Source: DAIDKA01 sp035487155 (lineage in GTDB: Bacteria > Pseudomonadota > Gammaproteobacteria > Steroidobacterales > Steroidobacteraceae). Taken from it: a stretch of 64,000 bases of DNA. Positions 1-8,394 of this stretch are shown here, piece by piece (the stretch's first letter is position 1; each line of letters begins with the position of its first letter). A model generated the notes under the pieces. That model ran no database searches. It worked only from the letters and a program-made list of their open reading frames with translations, and had not been told where the DNA came from. The stretch lies in contig DATHMK010000088.1 in NCBI GenBank assembly GCA_035487155.1, positions 48,086-112,085 on the forward strand. The letters run 5' to 3'. A program made the position numbers and the translations under genes.

Positions 1-678
1 CCGTCGCTGACCTTCACCGATCCCAGCACCGGCAATGCCGGGATCTACACGGCCATCATGATGGGCAATACGCCGGCGTTTCTGGCCATCCGGCTGCGGG
101 TCGCGCAGGGCAAGATCGTGGAAGTGGAGCATCTGCTGTCCACCAAGCGTCTGATCAGCGCGCCACCGACCCCCTTCGGCGACGTCAACAAGCTCACCCA
201 CGATCCGCTGACCCGGCAGCTGCTCACAGCCACTCAGCGCCGGCCGCGCGCCGAACTCATCCGGATTGCGGATGGCTACTTTGCCACTCTGGCACACAAC
301 GACGGCACGCTGCATACGCAGTTCGCGCCGTTCTGCCATCGCATCGAGAACGGCATGGAGACCGCGCCCAATGGCTGCGCCGGGCCATTCAAGCTCGGCA
401 CCTATCTGTTCAACGTGCGCGTGCGGCGCGAGCCCTTGATGGTGGATGAGGCGCGTGGCCTGGTGATGTTCCGCGGCTTCATCGATCACAAGGGCAATGT
501 CATCGACTTCAAGCTCACCGATGGCACGCCACGAACCTCGCCGTTCCAGGAGCCGCACACCTGGAGCTTCGTGGAGAGCTTCAAGATCATCGATGGCGCG
601 GTCGGACCGGTGGAGGCCGATTTCATCGGCTCCCCGTACTACGCCAAATCCCCCTGGTCCAAACATTCGCACGATTGA
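1..678 (+). CDS. secreted-type protein of unknown function, 5' partial, paralogue of the next gene
   Basis: The reading frame is open from the first base of the window, so the true start lies upstream. The visible 225 residues resemble the neighbouring gene at 687-1706: a strand pattern LAIRLRVAQGKIVEVEH matches LMVRLKVASGVLTQIET there, followed by a second module beginning RAELIRIADGYFATLA and containing the motif CHRIENGM. I associate this motif with SnoaL/NTF2-like proteins of the DUF8021 type, from memory. The two genes are adjacent, with the stop here 8 bases before the next ATG, so they are probably co-transcribed. No catalytic residues can be named. An internal ATG at 58 is not a credible start because homology to the neighbour extends upstream of it. 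Confidence 0.75.
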   Translation, partial: PSLTFTDPSTGNAGIYTAIMMGNTPAFLAIRLRVAQGKIVEVEHLLSTKRLISAPPTPFGDVNKLTHDPLTRQLLTATQRRPRAELIRIADGYFATLAHNDGTLHTQFAPFCHRIENGMETAPNGCAGPFKLGTYLFNVRVRREPLMVDEARGLVMFRGFIDHKGNVIDFKLTDGTPRTSPFQEPHTWSFVESFKIIDGAVGPVEADFIGSPYYAKSPWSKHSHD

Positions 679-686
679 GCACCACC

Positions 687-1706
687 ATGCTCTACCAACT
701 CCTGCGCCGCGGGGCGTTTGTATGGTGCTGGGCCGCCCTCAGTCTTGCGGCACCGGTGTTTGCCGCGCCTCGGGGCGAGTGTGATGAGGCTTGCCTGAAG
801 GCCCAGATGGACGGGTATCTGCAGGCCCTGCAGGCGCACGATCCCTCGCGCCTGAAGGTGGCGCCCACGGTGCGCTTCACGGAGAACGGCGTCGCCATAC
901 CGCTGGGGGAGGCGCTGTGGGTGACATTCTCGGGCCTGGGTGGGTATCGGCACGACTTTTTCGATCCCGCAAGCGGTGCCGTGGCCAGCTACGTGACCAT
1001 GCGGGAAAACGGTACTCCGGGTTACCTCATGGTGCGCCTGAAGGTCGCATCGGGTGTGCTGACACAAATCGAAACGGTGGTGGTCCGTGATGCGCCGGCG
1101 TCGCTGACCCAACCGGCCTATGAGCCGCTGTGGGATAAGGTCGAGCCGCAGGCACAGCGCCTGACGCGCCAGCAGCTGATCGATGGCGCGCTGGGCTATA
1201 TGCGTGCGGTGGCGCTGGAGAAGGGCGCGCTGGCGCCCTTTGGCGAATCCTGCGTGCGGCTGGAGAACGGCATGGTCATGGCACTGGGGCCGCATGATCA
1301 GCCGCCGGTGCCGCTGAAGCCCCTGGCCCGCGACGATGACTGGGCGGCGGCGGTTCGTGTCTCGCTGGGCATGGGCTGCGCGCGCCAGCTCGACACCGGG
1401 GTCTATGCCTTCATCAATGAATACGACAACGCGCGCTTTCCCCTCATCGATGTGCAACGGCAGATCATTTTTGCGGTGTTCGACTTCCGCCGCCGCGGCA
1501 CCGTCAAGACCGTGACCATGCCCAATGGCCGCACCTACCCGATGATGCCGAGCACCCAATGGCCCAATGAGGTGCTGAACACCGAGGCGTGGAAGTTCCA
1601 GGGCGGCAAGATCACCCGTGTCGAGGCGGTATTCCTGGGCAACCGGACCTACAAGCAGGGCACCGGCTGGCCCGGGGGGCGCAAAGGGGAAAAACGCCCC
1701 CCCTAG
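687..1706 (+). CDS. secreted protein of unknown function (SnoaL/DUF8021-like, two modules)
   Basis: A 339-residue protein with a signal peptide at about residues 1-27 ending in VFAAP. The mature protein starts with a short Cys pair (ECDEACL) typical of this family. The first module runs to about residue 135 and the second begins near RQQLIDGALGYMRA and contains CVRLENGM, the same motif as in the upstream paralogue. A longer reading from a TTG at 675 overlaps the previous stop. I prefer ATG 687 because the signal peptide starts there. The fold suggests a small cone-shaped ligand-binding or isomerase-like domain, but no function follows. The two genes probably arose by tandem duplication. Confidence 0.8.
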   Translation: MLYQLLRRGAFVWCWAALSLAAPVFAAPRGECDEACLKAQMDGYLQALQAHDPSRLKVAPTVRFTENGVAIPLGEALWVTFSGLGGYRHDFFDPASGAVASYVTMRENGTPGYLMVRLKVASGVLTQIETVVVRDAPASLTQPAYEPLWDKVEPQAQRLTRQQLIDGALGYMRAVALEKGALAPFGESCVRLENGMVMALGPHDQPPVPLKPLARDDDWAAAVRVSLGMGCARQLDTGVYAFINEYDNARFPLIDVQRQIIFAVFDFRRRGTVKTVTMPNGRTYPMMPSTQWPNEVLNTEAWKFQGGKITRVEAVFLGNRTYKQGTGWPGGRKGEKRPP

Positions 1707-1747
1707 CGCCTCCCAGCCCCTGGACGGCCAGCCCGCTTCCAATTAAA

Positions 1748-1771
1748 GCTACCTTGTGATAAAAAGGTAGC
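1748..1771. promoter_or_regulatory. candidate PadR operator (8-8-8 inverted repeat)
   Basis: A perfect inverted repeat has arms GCTACCTT (1748-1755) and AAGGTAGC (1764-1771) around an 8-base spacer. It ends 20 bases before the start codon of the PadR gene. PadR-family regulators commonly repress their own operon by binding such dyads near the promoter, so autoregulation of padR-pspC is the likely role. No experimental support is available here. Confidence 0.6.
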
Positions 1772-1791
1772 GTACTGGAACAAGGGCTCTC

Positions 1792-2115
1792 ATGGCTGCC
1801 AACGAAAAATTCGGGCCGATGCGCAAGGGGCTGCTCGAATTCCTCATCCTCAAGGTCATTGCCGCGGATCGCGTCTACGTGGCCGACATCCTGCGCAAGC
1901 TCGCCGACACCGAGTTCGCGACCCAGGAGGGGACGCTGTACCCGCTGCTGAGCCGGATGCGGCGTGACGGCCTGGTGGACTATGACTGGAAGGAGTCCGA
2001 CTCCGGCCCCCCCCGCAAGTACTACGCCCTGACCGCCAGTGGTCAGGCGCAGCTCGCCGAGCTCATCGCCTACTGGCGCCTCATCAACAAGACCATAGAA
2101 GACCTGGGAGTTTGA
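1792..2115 (+). CDS. PadR family transcriptional regulator
   Basis: A 107-residue winged-helix protein. It has the PadR hallmark start MRKGLLEFLILKVIA, the recognition-helix region TQEGTLYPLLSRMRRDGLV and the wing GPPRKYYALTASG, followed by a short C-terminal dimerisation helix. It therefore belongs to the short PadR-s1 class. It is followed with a 2-base gap by the PspC-domain gene, an arrangement typical of PadR regulators that control a membrane or envelope stress protein. A perfect inverted repeat lies just upstream at 1748-1771. The inducing ligand is unknown. Confidence 0.93.
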   Translation: MAANEKFGPMRKGLLEFLILKVIAADRVYVADILRKLADTEFATQEGTLYPLLSRMRRDGLVDYDWKESDSGPPRKYYALTASGQAQLAELIAYWRLINKTIEDLGV

Positions 2116-2117
2116 CC

Positions 2118-3320
2118 ATGCGCACGGTCAGTAGCATCAGCCTGAACGGCAATGCCTGGCAGATCGAAGCGGAGGGGTGCGAGGCGCTGGCCGCGTACCT
2201 CAAGAGCGCCGAATCACGCCTCACCGCTGATCCGGATCGCATCGAGATCCTCGCCGATCTTGAGCAGGCCATCGCCGACAAACTCGCTCGCTATGTGAGC
2301 GCCCACAAGAATGTCGTCACGGCCGAGGAGATCGCGCTGGTGCTCAAGGAAATGGGTCCGGTGGAGATCGGCGAGGGCGAACCCGCGACGCACGCCGCCG
2401 GCGGCCCTTCCACGGCCGATCCGCCGCCGGGCGCGCAGGCGGCCGCGGGCACTGCCGCCCCGTGCGGCTCGGCTGCGGGCGGTCCGCGTCATCTGTTCCG
2501 CATCCGTGAGGGTGGGATGCTCGGGGGCGTCTGCAACGGCCTGGCCGCCTACTTCGGGTTGGATGTGACCCTGGTGCGCGTGCTGTTCGTGGTGTTCGCC
2601 GTGTTCACCGGCGGCGTCGGTGCGACGGTCTACTTTGTCATGCTGATCGTCGTGCCGGTGGCCGTGACCGCCGAGCAGATGGCGGCGGCACATGGCAAGC
2701 CCTTCAGTGCGGAGGAGCTGATCGGCCGGCCACAGGGGCCGCAGTCGGGCTTTGATGCCGGCCAGCACTGGCGCCAGCAATGGCGCGACCAGCGGCGCAT
2801 GTGGCGCGATCAGCGGCGGCAATGGCGCAGGCAACGGCGCGCCTGGTCGGGAGCCCCGACGCCGCCGCCGCCACCGCCCTACGGCTGGCATGGTGCCCCG
2901 TATCACTACGGCGCACCGGGCTTCGGACCGGTGAGTGCGCTGCTGCACGTGGCGCTGCTGATCACATTCCTGGTCGCCCTGGTGGGCGCGGTCCATGGCC
3001 GCCCCCTCATGGGCTGGGACTGGACCGCGGTGGTACCGCATTGGGTGGGCATCGTGGCGGTGTGCGTGATCTACGGCGCGCTCAATCAGCAGCTGCGCAT
3101 GGCCCGTTACTACGGGCATGTGGGCGCCTACAGTCCGGCCCATGCCCTGGTGGGCCTGATTGGCAGCATCGTGTGGCTGTCGTTGCTGCTGGCTTTTGGC
3201 TGGTATGTCGTGCACCACTGGCCCGAGGTCCAGGATTTCCTGCAGCATGCGCTGCAGGCGCTGCAATCGGCTTTCGGTAATCCGCCCGCTGATTCGGGGA
3301 AGACCGCGATTTCACTGTAA
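2118..3320 (+). CDS. PspC domain-containing membrane protein
   Basis: A 400-residue protein. The first ~75 residues resemble the helical segment found before PspC domains in PadR-linked proteins (DPDRIEILADLEQAIADKLA). The PspC domain spans about residues 124-185 (RIREGGMLGGVCNGLAAYF, then a transmembrane helix). A Gln/Arg/Trp-rich stretch with repeated WRDQRR units follows at about 215-245, then a Pro/Tyr-rich linker, then three hydrophobic segments at the C-terminus. ATG 2118 is chosen over a TTG at 2112 that overlaps the padR stop. PspC proteins sense or buffer envelope stress at the inner membrane. Co-transcription with padR implies dedicated control. Confidence 0.88.
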   Translation: MRTVSSISLNGNAWQIEAEGCEALAAYLKSAESRLTADPDRIEILADLEQAIADKLARYVSAHKNVVTAEEIALVLKEMGPVEIGEGEPATHAAGGPSTADPPPGAQAAAGTAAPCGSAAGGPRHLFRIREGGMLGGVCNGLAAYFGLDVTLVRVLFVVFAVFTGGVGATVYFVMLIVVPVAVTAEQMAAAHGKPFSAEELIGRPQGPQSGFDAGQHWRQQWRDQRRMWRDQRRQWRRQRRAWSGAPTPPPPPPYGWHGAPYHYGAPGFGPVSALLHVALLITFLVALVGAVHGRPLMGWDWTAVVPHWVGIVAVCVIYGALNQQLRMARYYGHVGAYSPAHALVGLIGSIVWLSLLLAFGWYVVHHWPEVQDFLQHALQALQSAFGNPPADSGKTAISL

Positions 3321-3380
3321 ATCAGGCGCGTTGCGCGCGAACGATAACGGCGCGTTAACCGTAACGCCTTTGAGTACCGC

Positions 3381-3409
3381 ATCGGGCCCGGCCATGATCC
3401 GGGCCCGAT
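3381..3409 (+). promoter_or_regulatory. hairpin enclosing the start codon of the TonB receptor
   Basis: Arms ATCGGGCCCGG (3381-3391) and CCGGGCCCGAT (3399-3409) are perfectly complementary around the 7-base loop CCATGAT. The right arm contains the first two bases of the ATG at 3408 and the region where a ribosome binding site should be. No separate Shine-Dalgarno sequence is visible. In mRNA this 11-bp GC-rich stem would hide the initiation region, so either translation is gated or the structure stops read-through from the pspC operon. There is no U-tract, so a classical terminator is less likely. Confidence 0.6.
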
Positions 3410-5534
3410 GAAGTTTCCCCACCACGCGCTGGCGGCGGCACTGCTGCTCGCGACCTGCTCCTGCCCGACACTGGCCCTGGGCGAGGAGGCACTGCAGGAA
3501 GTCACCGTGACCGCCTCGCGCCTGGACCTGCTGGGGACGGCCACCACCGCCAGCCAGGGTTCGGTGACCGAACAGGAGCTTGACCTGCGTCCGGCCTATC
3601 GGGTGGGGCAGCTTCTGGAGAGCGTGCCGGGACTGGTGGTCACCGTGCATTCCGGGGAGGGCAAGGCGAACCAGTACCTGGCCCGCGGCTTCAACCTGGA
3701 TCACGGCACCGACATCGCCAACTTCGTCGATGACATGCCGGTCAATCGCCCCACCAACACCCATGGTCAGGGGTATTCGGACCTGAACTTCATCATGCCG
3801 GAGCTGGCCAACGGCCTGGATTACACCAAGGGACCCTACTACGCGCCCATCGGCGACTTCGGCTCGGTGGCCTCGACCCATATGAAACTCGCCGATGACA
3901 TCCCTGACCAGGTCGCCCTGGCGGCCGGCACGCTCGGGGTCTACAACGTCTTTGCCGGGGGCACCTATCACCTGAGCGCGGATGATCGGATCGTAGGGGG
4001 CGGCTACTACGGCCACCTGGATGGGCCGTTCACGCATCCTGATGACTTCGAAAAAATGGCCGGGGCGCTGCGCTACAGCCACGGGACCGATGAGGAGGGC
4101 TACGCCGTCACGGCCCTGTACTACCACGGCCAGGGCAACATGACCACGGACCAGCCGCTGCGCGCGGTGCAGGAGGGCCTGATCGGGCGCTACGGCACCC
4201 TGGATCCCAGCGACGGCAATCTCTCGGAGCGGCACAGCCTGTCGGTGCATTACGCCACGCGGGGTGATGCGTGGAAGTTCAAGTCCAGCGCCTACTACAT
4301 TGAAAGCCGGATGACCCTCTGGAACGACTTCACCCATTTTCTGAACGATCCCATCAACGGTGACCAGGAGCAGCAGACCGAGACCCGCACGGTCACCGGG
4401 GGCCAGCTGGCCGGTGTCTTCGGCCACATGCTGGGGCCGATCGAGAACGAGGTCGAGGTCGGCCTGCAGTTGCGCGATGACAGCGCCTATGTGAACCGTC
4501 TGCATACCCGCTACCGCGTACCGCTGGACTACTGTTCGGTGCCGCAGGTGGAGGGCCCGGCCCTGCAGGTCGCCGCCCCGGGCGGGGTCTGCAACGCCGA
4601 TCAGGTGCATCTGCTGGATCTGGGCCCGTATCTGGCGGACACCACGCACTGGCTGGCCTGGCTGCGCACGGTACTGGGCGTGCGCGAGGAGTACTACCGC
4701 GCCAGCGATCACAGCTTGACCACGCACTTCCAGGGAGCCACCGATGAAACCCTGCTGCAACCCAAGGGCAGCCTGATCCTCGGACCCCTCGCCAGGACCG
4801 AGTTCTATGTCAGCGCCGGTCGCGGCTTTCATTCGGATGATGTGCGCGGCGTATTCGGTACCGTACCGTTGGAAGGCGTGCCCGGCACTGCCGGTGCCAC
4901 GCCGCTGCTCGCCCCCACCCAGGGCCTGGAGTTCGGCATTCGCAGCGATGTGGTCCCGCGGCTGTCGACCCAGCTGGCGGTGTTTCAACAGGACTTCAAT
5001 TCGGAGCTGGCCTACGACGCTGATGCCGGGCAGGACGCCGCCAGTGCACCCAGCCGCCGGCGCGGCGTGGAGTTTTCCGCCCAATATCATCCGCTGCCCT
5101 GGATCGAGTTCAACACCGATCTGGCGTTCGCGCATGCGCGCTACCGCGGAGATCTGGCCGCCTTTGATCTGGAGGGTCCCTGGATCGCCAATGCGCCAAG
5201 TTTCATCGGCTCATTCGGCGTGCTGGTCAACGGCCTGGGCCCCTGGTTCGGCGGCCTGCAGTGGCGCCGGCTCGGACCCTATCCCATCGATGACGGCCAT
5301 GAATTTCCCGAAGACAGCGGCTACGGGGAATTCAACCTGGACTTGGGCTATCGGTTCAGTGCCAGTGTGAAGTTGCAACTGAGCCTGTACAACCTGTTCA
5401 ACACCCACGCGAACTCATCGGCCTACTACTACACCTCGCGCCTTGCGGGTGAACCGGCCGCGGGGGTGGATGGCATTCAGGTGCATCCGCTTGAGCCCTT
5501 CTCGGGCGTGCTGAAGCTCACCTTGTACCTTTGA
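3408..5534 (+). CDS. TonB-dependent outer-membrane receptor
   Basis: A 708-residue protein with a signal peptide (about 1-25), a TonB-box-like segment EEALQEVTVTASRL, a plug domain containing the motif YRVGQLLESVPGLVV and ARGFNLDHGTDI, and a long beta-barrel ending in VLKLTLYL. Such receptors import siderophores, vitamin B12 or other scarce compounds across the outer membrane using TonB energy; the substrate cannot be read from the sequence. The start codon lies in a hairpin (see 3381-3409). The 3' end overlaps the convergent subtilase gene by 120 bases. ATG 3408 is required by the signal peptide. Confidence 0.93.
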   Translation: MKFPHHALAAALLLATCSCPTLALGEEALQEVTVTASRLDLLGTATTASQGSVTEQELDLRPAYRVGQLLESVPGLVVTVHSGEGKANQYLARGFNLDHGTDIANFVDDMPVNRPTNTHGQGYSDLNFIMPELANGLDYTKGPYYAPIGDFGSVASTHMKLADDIPDQVALAAGTLGVYNVFAGGTYHLSADDRIVGGGYYGHLDGPFTHPDDFEKMAGALRYSHGTDEEGYAVTALYYHGQGNMTTDQPLRAVQEGLIGRYGTLDPSDGNLSERHSLSVHYATRGDAWKFKSSAYYIESRMTLWNDFTHFLNDPINGDQEQQTETRTVTGGQLAGVFGHMLGPIENEVEVGLQLRDDSAYVNRLHTRYRVPLDYCSVPQVEGPALQVAAPGGVCNADQVHLLDLGPYLADTTHWLAWLRTVLGVREEYYRASDHSLTTHFQGATDETLLQPKGSLILGPLARTEFYVSAGRGFHSDDVRGVFGTVPLEGVPGTAGATPLLAPTQGLEFGIRSDVVPRLSTQLAVFQQDFNSELAYDADAGQDAASAPSRRRGVEFSAQYHPLPWIEFNTDLAFAHARYRGDLAAFDLEGPWIANAPSFIGSFGVLVNGLGPWFGGLQWRRLGPYPIDDGHEFPEDSGYGEFNLDLGYRFSASVKLQLSLYNLFNTHANSSAYYYTSRLAGEPAAGVDGIQVHPLEPFSGVLKLTLYL

Positions 5535-7664
5535 CCACAGGGCCAGCACCAGGCCCAGCAGCGCCCAGCCCTGCAGCGCGCCGCCCCCGCCACCACCGCC
5601 GCCGCTAGTACTCGTGGTGCTGCCGCTGCCGGTGCTGCCGCTGCCGCCGGAACTGCCGCTACCCCCGCTGGGGGGCGGCGCCGGGGCCGGATCGGTTGCC
5701 GTCATTACCAGCTGTGCGGAGGCTGCGCGATTTGCGCCATCCAGGGTCGAGACGGTGAGCGTCGCGGTCCCGCTCTGACCCAGCGCCGGGGTGACGAGCA
5801 AGGTGCAGCTGAGCGTGGTGGTGCCACAGCCTGAGGAGAGCGTGACGCCGGGTGTTCCGGCAGTCACGATGGCGTTGGGTACCAGGGCGGTGTTGCTGCT
5901 GCTGACGCTGAAATGCAGTGCGCCGGTGCCGCTGACCGTGAAGGGCTGCGGCATGGTGCTGGCGCTGCCGGAACTGCTGGCATCAGCCAACGCAGTCATC
6001 GTGGGGGTGGGCACGGTGGCCAGCGCGCCCAGTGCATTGACCCGGCCATAGCCGAAGGTGTCATTCGGCGGGGCGGCGCCCAGCACGGTGGCGCCGCTTT
6101 GCAAGGCGCCGGTGATCTGGGACACGCTCAAGGTCGGAAAGGCGCTGCGCAACAGCGCGGCCACCGCCGCGGCATTCGGTACCGCGGCCGAGGTGCCGTA
6201 GAAATTCCCGTCGGGAAACAATTCCGATTCGAAGAAGGTGTCGGCGGCATCCACCATGATGCCATCGGGCGCGACCAGGGTGGGCGCCTGCAATTGCGCG
6301 CTCGCCGGAAAGGCCACCGTCAGCGGCCCGGTGCTCGAAAAGGGTTCTATGCCATTGCCAATGCCATCGGAGCCATTGACCGCGCCCACCGTCAGCACGC
6401 CGGGTGCCATCGATTGCGGGGAGAGCACTCCGCCCGAGGTCGCCACCGACAGCATGGTCAGGCCATCACCACCCGCCCAGAGCTTGAGAAACTTTCCGGC
6501 GGCCGAAGCATCCGGGGAGGCCACCACCAGGGTATAGGCGCCGGGGGGCAGGGTGATGGACTGCATGACCTGGTCGGTGGTGGCGCCCACCGAGGAAAAG
6601 CACCCCAGCGGTGTGGTGCTGCCCGAGGCGAACCAGAACACATCGAAATCGCTGGTGATCTGCGCGGGCGGGTCGGCCCAGGCCAGCAGCAGCGGGAAGG
6701 TGGCATAGCTGTTCACCGTCAGGGTCTCACTGCTGTTGCCGCCGAAGCTCGCCACATACGCGTCGGGCGTTGCGGAGCCGGAGGCGCACGACAGGGTCGG
6801 GATCCCGGTGGCCGCGGCGCTGACCGGGGTGTAGTTGCCTTCCCAGTAGGTGCCATCATTGTTGCCCGCCGCGGTGAGGAGCAGGGTGGCGGGGTTTTGC
6901 GACTGGATCTGCGACACCGCGCTGGTCTGATCATTGTTCTGCGACATCAGGCTGTCGGCGGCGAAATTCGTGTCATCCAAGACGATGCTGGCGCCGGCAT
7001 TGATCAGCTGCGACAGACAGGAAATGTAGTCCACGAAAGTCGACGGGCCGCAGAAGATCAGAGTCGCACCCGGTGCGATGGCGTAGATCTCCTCCAGCAG
7101 CACCGTGCCTTCATCGGCATTCGCCGGGGTGGTGTTGCCGGCCGGATAGAGCACGCTGACTGCGGGCAGTTCGCCGCGCGCCTGAATGGTCGAGAGGCTG
7201 GCCGTGCCGACGGATTGCACCCCGACCGTGACGCCGGCGCCGGTGACACCGGTTTGGGCGAGGAACTGCCCGGCCTGCATGATGCTGATGGCACTGGCGT
7301 CGATGCCGCTCGCGGCGCCCTGTTTTTCAACCGGCCCGCGCGCCAGCTGGTGCATGACGGGCCGCAAGGCGCGCGGCCGTATGGGCAGCACATAGGAGGG
7401 CGCCGTGACCCGCTTCACGCCCGCGACGGCCGCGAGCTTCGCTAGCGCGGTGGCGGGGGCCCAGCCCTCCACCACGCACAGCGTTCCGGCTTTCACGGTC
7501 GAGGTGGCCGACAGACCGGCCGCCGCCAGCGCTTCGAGCGGCGCGGAGATCGAGCAGTCGAAATGCACGTCAAGCTGGATGCGACTTGCGGCCGGTGCCG
7601 AAGTGGCTACGGCCAACGCCAATACGGCAAGCATGCCATGGGTCTTCAAGGTTTGGGTCGCCAC
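5415..7664 (-). CDS. secreted subtilase-fold (S8/S53-like) protein with C-terminal anchor
   Basis: A 749-residue exported protein. Signal peptide lies at about 1-27 and the serine region is NFYGTSAAVPNAAAVAALL, matching the GTS nucleophile block of subtilases. The usual Asp block reads GVTVGVQSVG and the usual His block reads DEGTVLLEEIYAIAPGA, so the classic Asp and His are absent. A Glu/Asp pair as in sedolisins, or loss of activity, is possible. The C-terminus has a Ser/Gly linker, eight glycines and a hydrophobic helix GWALLGLVLALW followed by basic residues, like a GlyGly-CTERM sorting signal but with an unusually long tail that is antisense to the TonB receptor. GTG 7664 overlaps the upstream gene; ATG 7634 is an alternative start. 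Confidence 0.8.
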   Translation of the reverse strand: MATQTLKTHGMLAVLALAVATSAPAASRIQLDVHFDCSISAPLEALAAAGLSATSTVKAGTLCVVEGWAPATALAKLAAVAGVKRVTAPSYVLPIRPRALRPVMHQLARGPVEKQGAASGIDASAISIMQAGQFLAQTGVTGAGVTVGVQSVGTASLSTIQARGELPAVSVLYPAGNTTPANADEGTVLLEEIYAIAPGATLIFCGPSTFVDYISCLSQLINAGASIVLDDTNFAADSLMSQNNDQTSAVSQIQSQNPATLLLTAAGNNDGTYWEGNYTPVSAAATGIPTLSCASGSATPDAYVASFGGNSSETLTVNSYATFPLLLAWADPPAQITSDFDVFWFASGSTTPLGCFSSVGATTDQVMQSITLPPGAYTLVVASPDASAAGKFLKLWAGGDGLTMLSVATSGGVLSPQSMAPGVLTVGAVNGSDGIGNGIEPFSSTGPLTVAFPASAQLQAPTLVAPDGIMVDAADTFFESELFPDGNFYGTSAAVPNAAAVAALLRSAFPTLSVSQITGALQSGATVLGAAPPNDTFGYGRVNALGALATVPTPTMTALADASSSGSASTMPQPFTVSGTGALHFSVSSSNTALVPNAIVTAGTPGVTLSSGCGTTTLSCTLLVTPALGQSGTATLTVSTLDGANRAASAQLVMTATDPAPAPPPSGGSGSSGGSGSTGSGSTTSTSGGGGGGGGALQGWALLGLVLALWSKVQGELQHAREGLKRMHLNAIHPRGRFTRKARGVVVGR

Positions 7665-8266
7665 ATCTGGAACTTTGAAGCCGGATCGAGCCGGAAATAA
7701 TCCGCCGGACCGCCGCCGCGCATGATGGGTTCGGCGGCCGCGGTGTCGTACAGGCCGTCGCGGATCAGGTCATGGCGGATATGGATGGCGACCGCTTCTC
7801 CCAGCACCAGCCAGGTGTCGGTGTCCACGCCGCGGCTGTCGGTGAGGCGCAGCAGCTGCGACAGGCGGCATTCAAAACACACCGGACTTTCGGCAACCCG
7901 CGCGGCGCCAATGAGTGTCGCGGGTACCGGGGTGAGATGCGCGAGTTCGAATTCATCCTGGGTCGCCGGGACGGCCGCGGAGGTGGCATTCATGGCCTCG
8001 GCCAGGGGCCATGTCACCAGGTTCCAGGCGAACTCACCGGTTGCCCGGATGTTGTCCACCGAGTCCTTCCAGCCGACACTGGCGAAGCCGACGATGGGCG
8101 GCTTGTAGTTGAAGAGGTTGAAGAAGCTGTAGGGCGCGAGGTTGCGCACGCCGCTGGCGCTGCGGCTTGAGATCCAGCCGATGGGGCGTGGAGCGACGAT
8201 GGAATTGAGCGGGTCGTGGGCCAGACCATGGCCCGCGCCGGGTTCATACACATGGAAAGTGGTCAT
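7646..8266 (-). CDS. flavin reductase-like domain protein (FMN-binding split barrel)
   Basis: A 206-residue protein of the DIM6/NTAB flavin reductase-like family. Diagnostic stretches are SIVAPRPIGWISSR near the N-terminus and NLAPYSFFNLFNYKPPIVGF, both part of the FMN-binding split barrel, and the later FECRLSQLLRL and WLVLGEAVAIHI strands. Members bind FMN and often supply reduced flavin to a monooxygenase or act as small oxidoreductases. The substrate here is unknown. Its end overlaps the start of the downstream subtilase gene by 19 bases. Confidence 0.88.
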   Translation of the reverse strand: MTTFHVYEPGAGHGLAHDPLNSIVAPRPIGWISSRSASGVRNLAPYSFFNLFNYKPPIVGFASVGWKDSVDNIRATGEFAWNLVTWPLAEAMNATSAAVPATQDEFELAHLTPVPATLIGAARVAESPVCFECRLSQLLRLTDSRGVDTDTWLVLGEAVAIHIRHDLIRDGLYDTAAAEPIMRGGGPADYFRLDPASKFQMWRPKP

Positions 8267-8333
8267 TGGGATTCCACGCCGCCGTAACCTCGCTAGGTTA
8301 CCAGCAGTGGCCCAAGACTAGTGGTTCAAGACG

Positions 8334-8364
8334 GGGCCGCTGGCGGTGGCACCGCCAGCGGCCC
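8334..8364 (-). terminator. strong hairpin downstream of the SYLF gene
   Basis: Arms GGCCGCTGGCGGT (8335-8347) and ACCGCCAGCGGCC (8351-8363) pair perfectly over 13 bp with a 3-base loop, extended by one more G-C pair. It lies about 30 bases beyond the SYLF stop codon on the minus strand. The following bases contain only a weak T-rich patch, so it may be an imperfect intrinsic terminator or a 3'-end stabiliser. Confidence 0.6.
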
Positions 8365-8394
8365 TTGTGCTCGCAAGGGTCGGAACTGCCTGGA

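Noticed and set aside
639..1742. Long antisense open frame opposite the second secreted-protein gene (and similar ones at 2214-3266, 3312-5135, 5913-7445, 8984-10402, 22298-23482, 37466-38728)
   Set aside because: These are third-position GC artefacts: no recognisable domains, Arg/Gly/His/Gln-rich translation and no ribosome sites, while the opposite strand has clear protein families.
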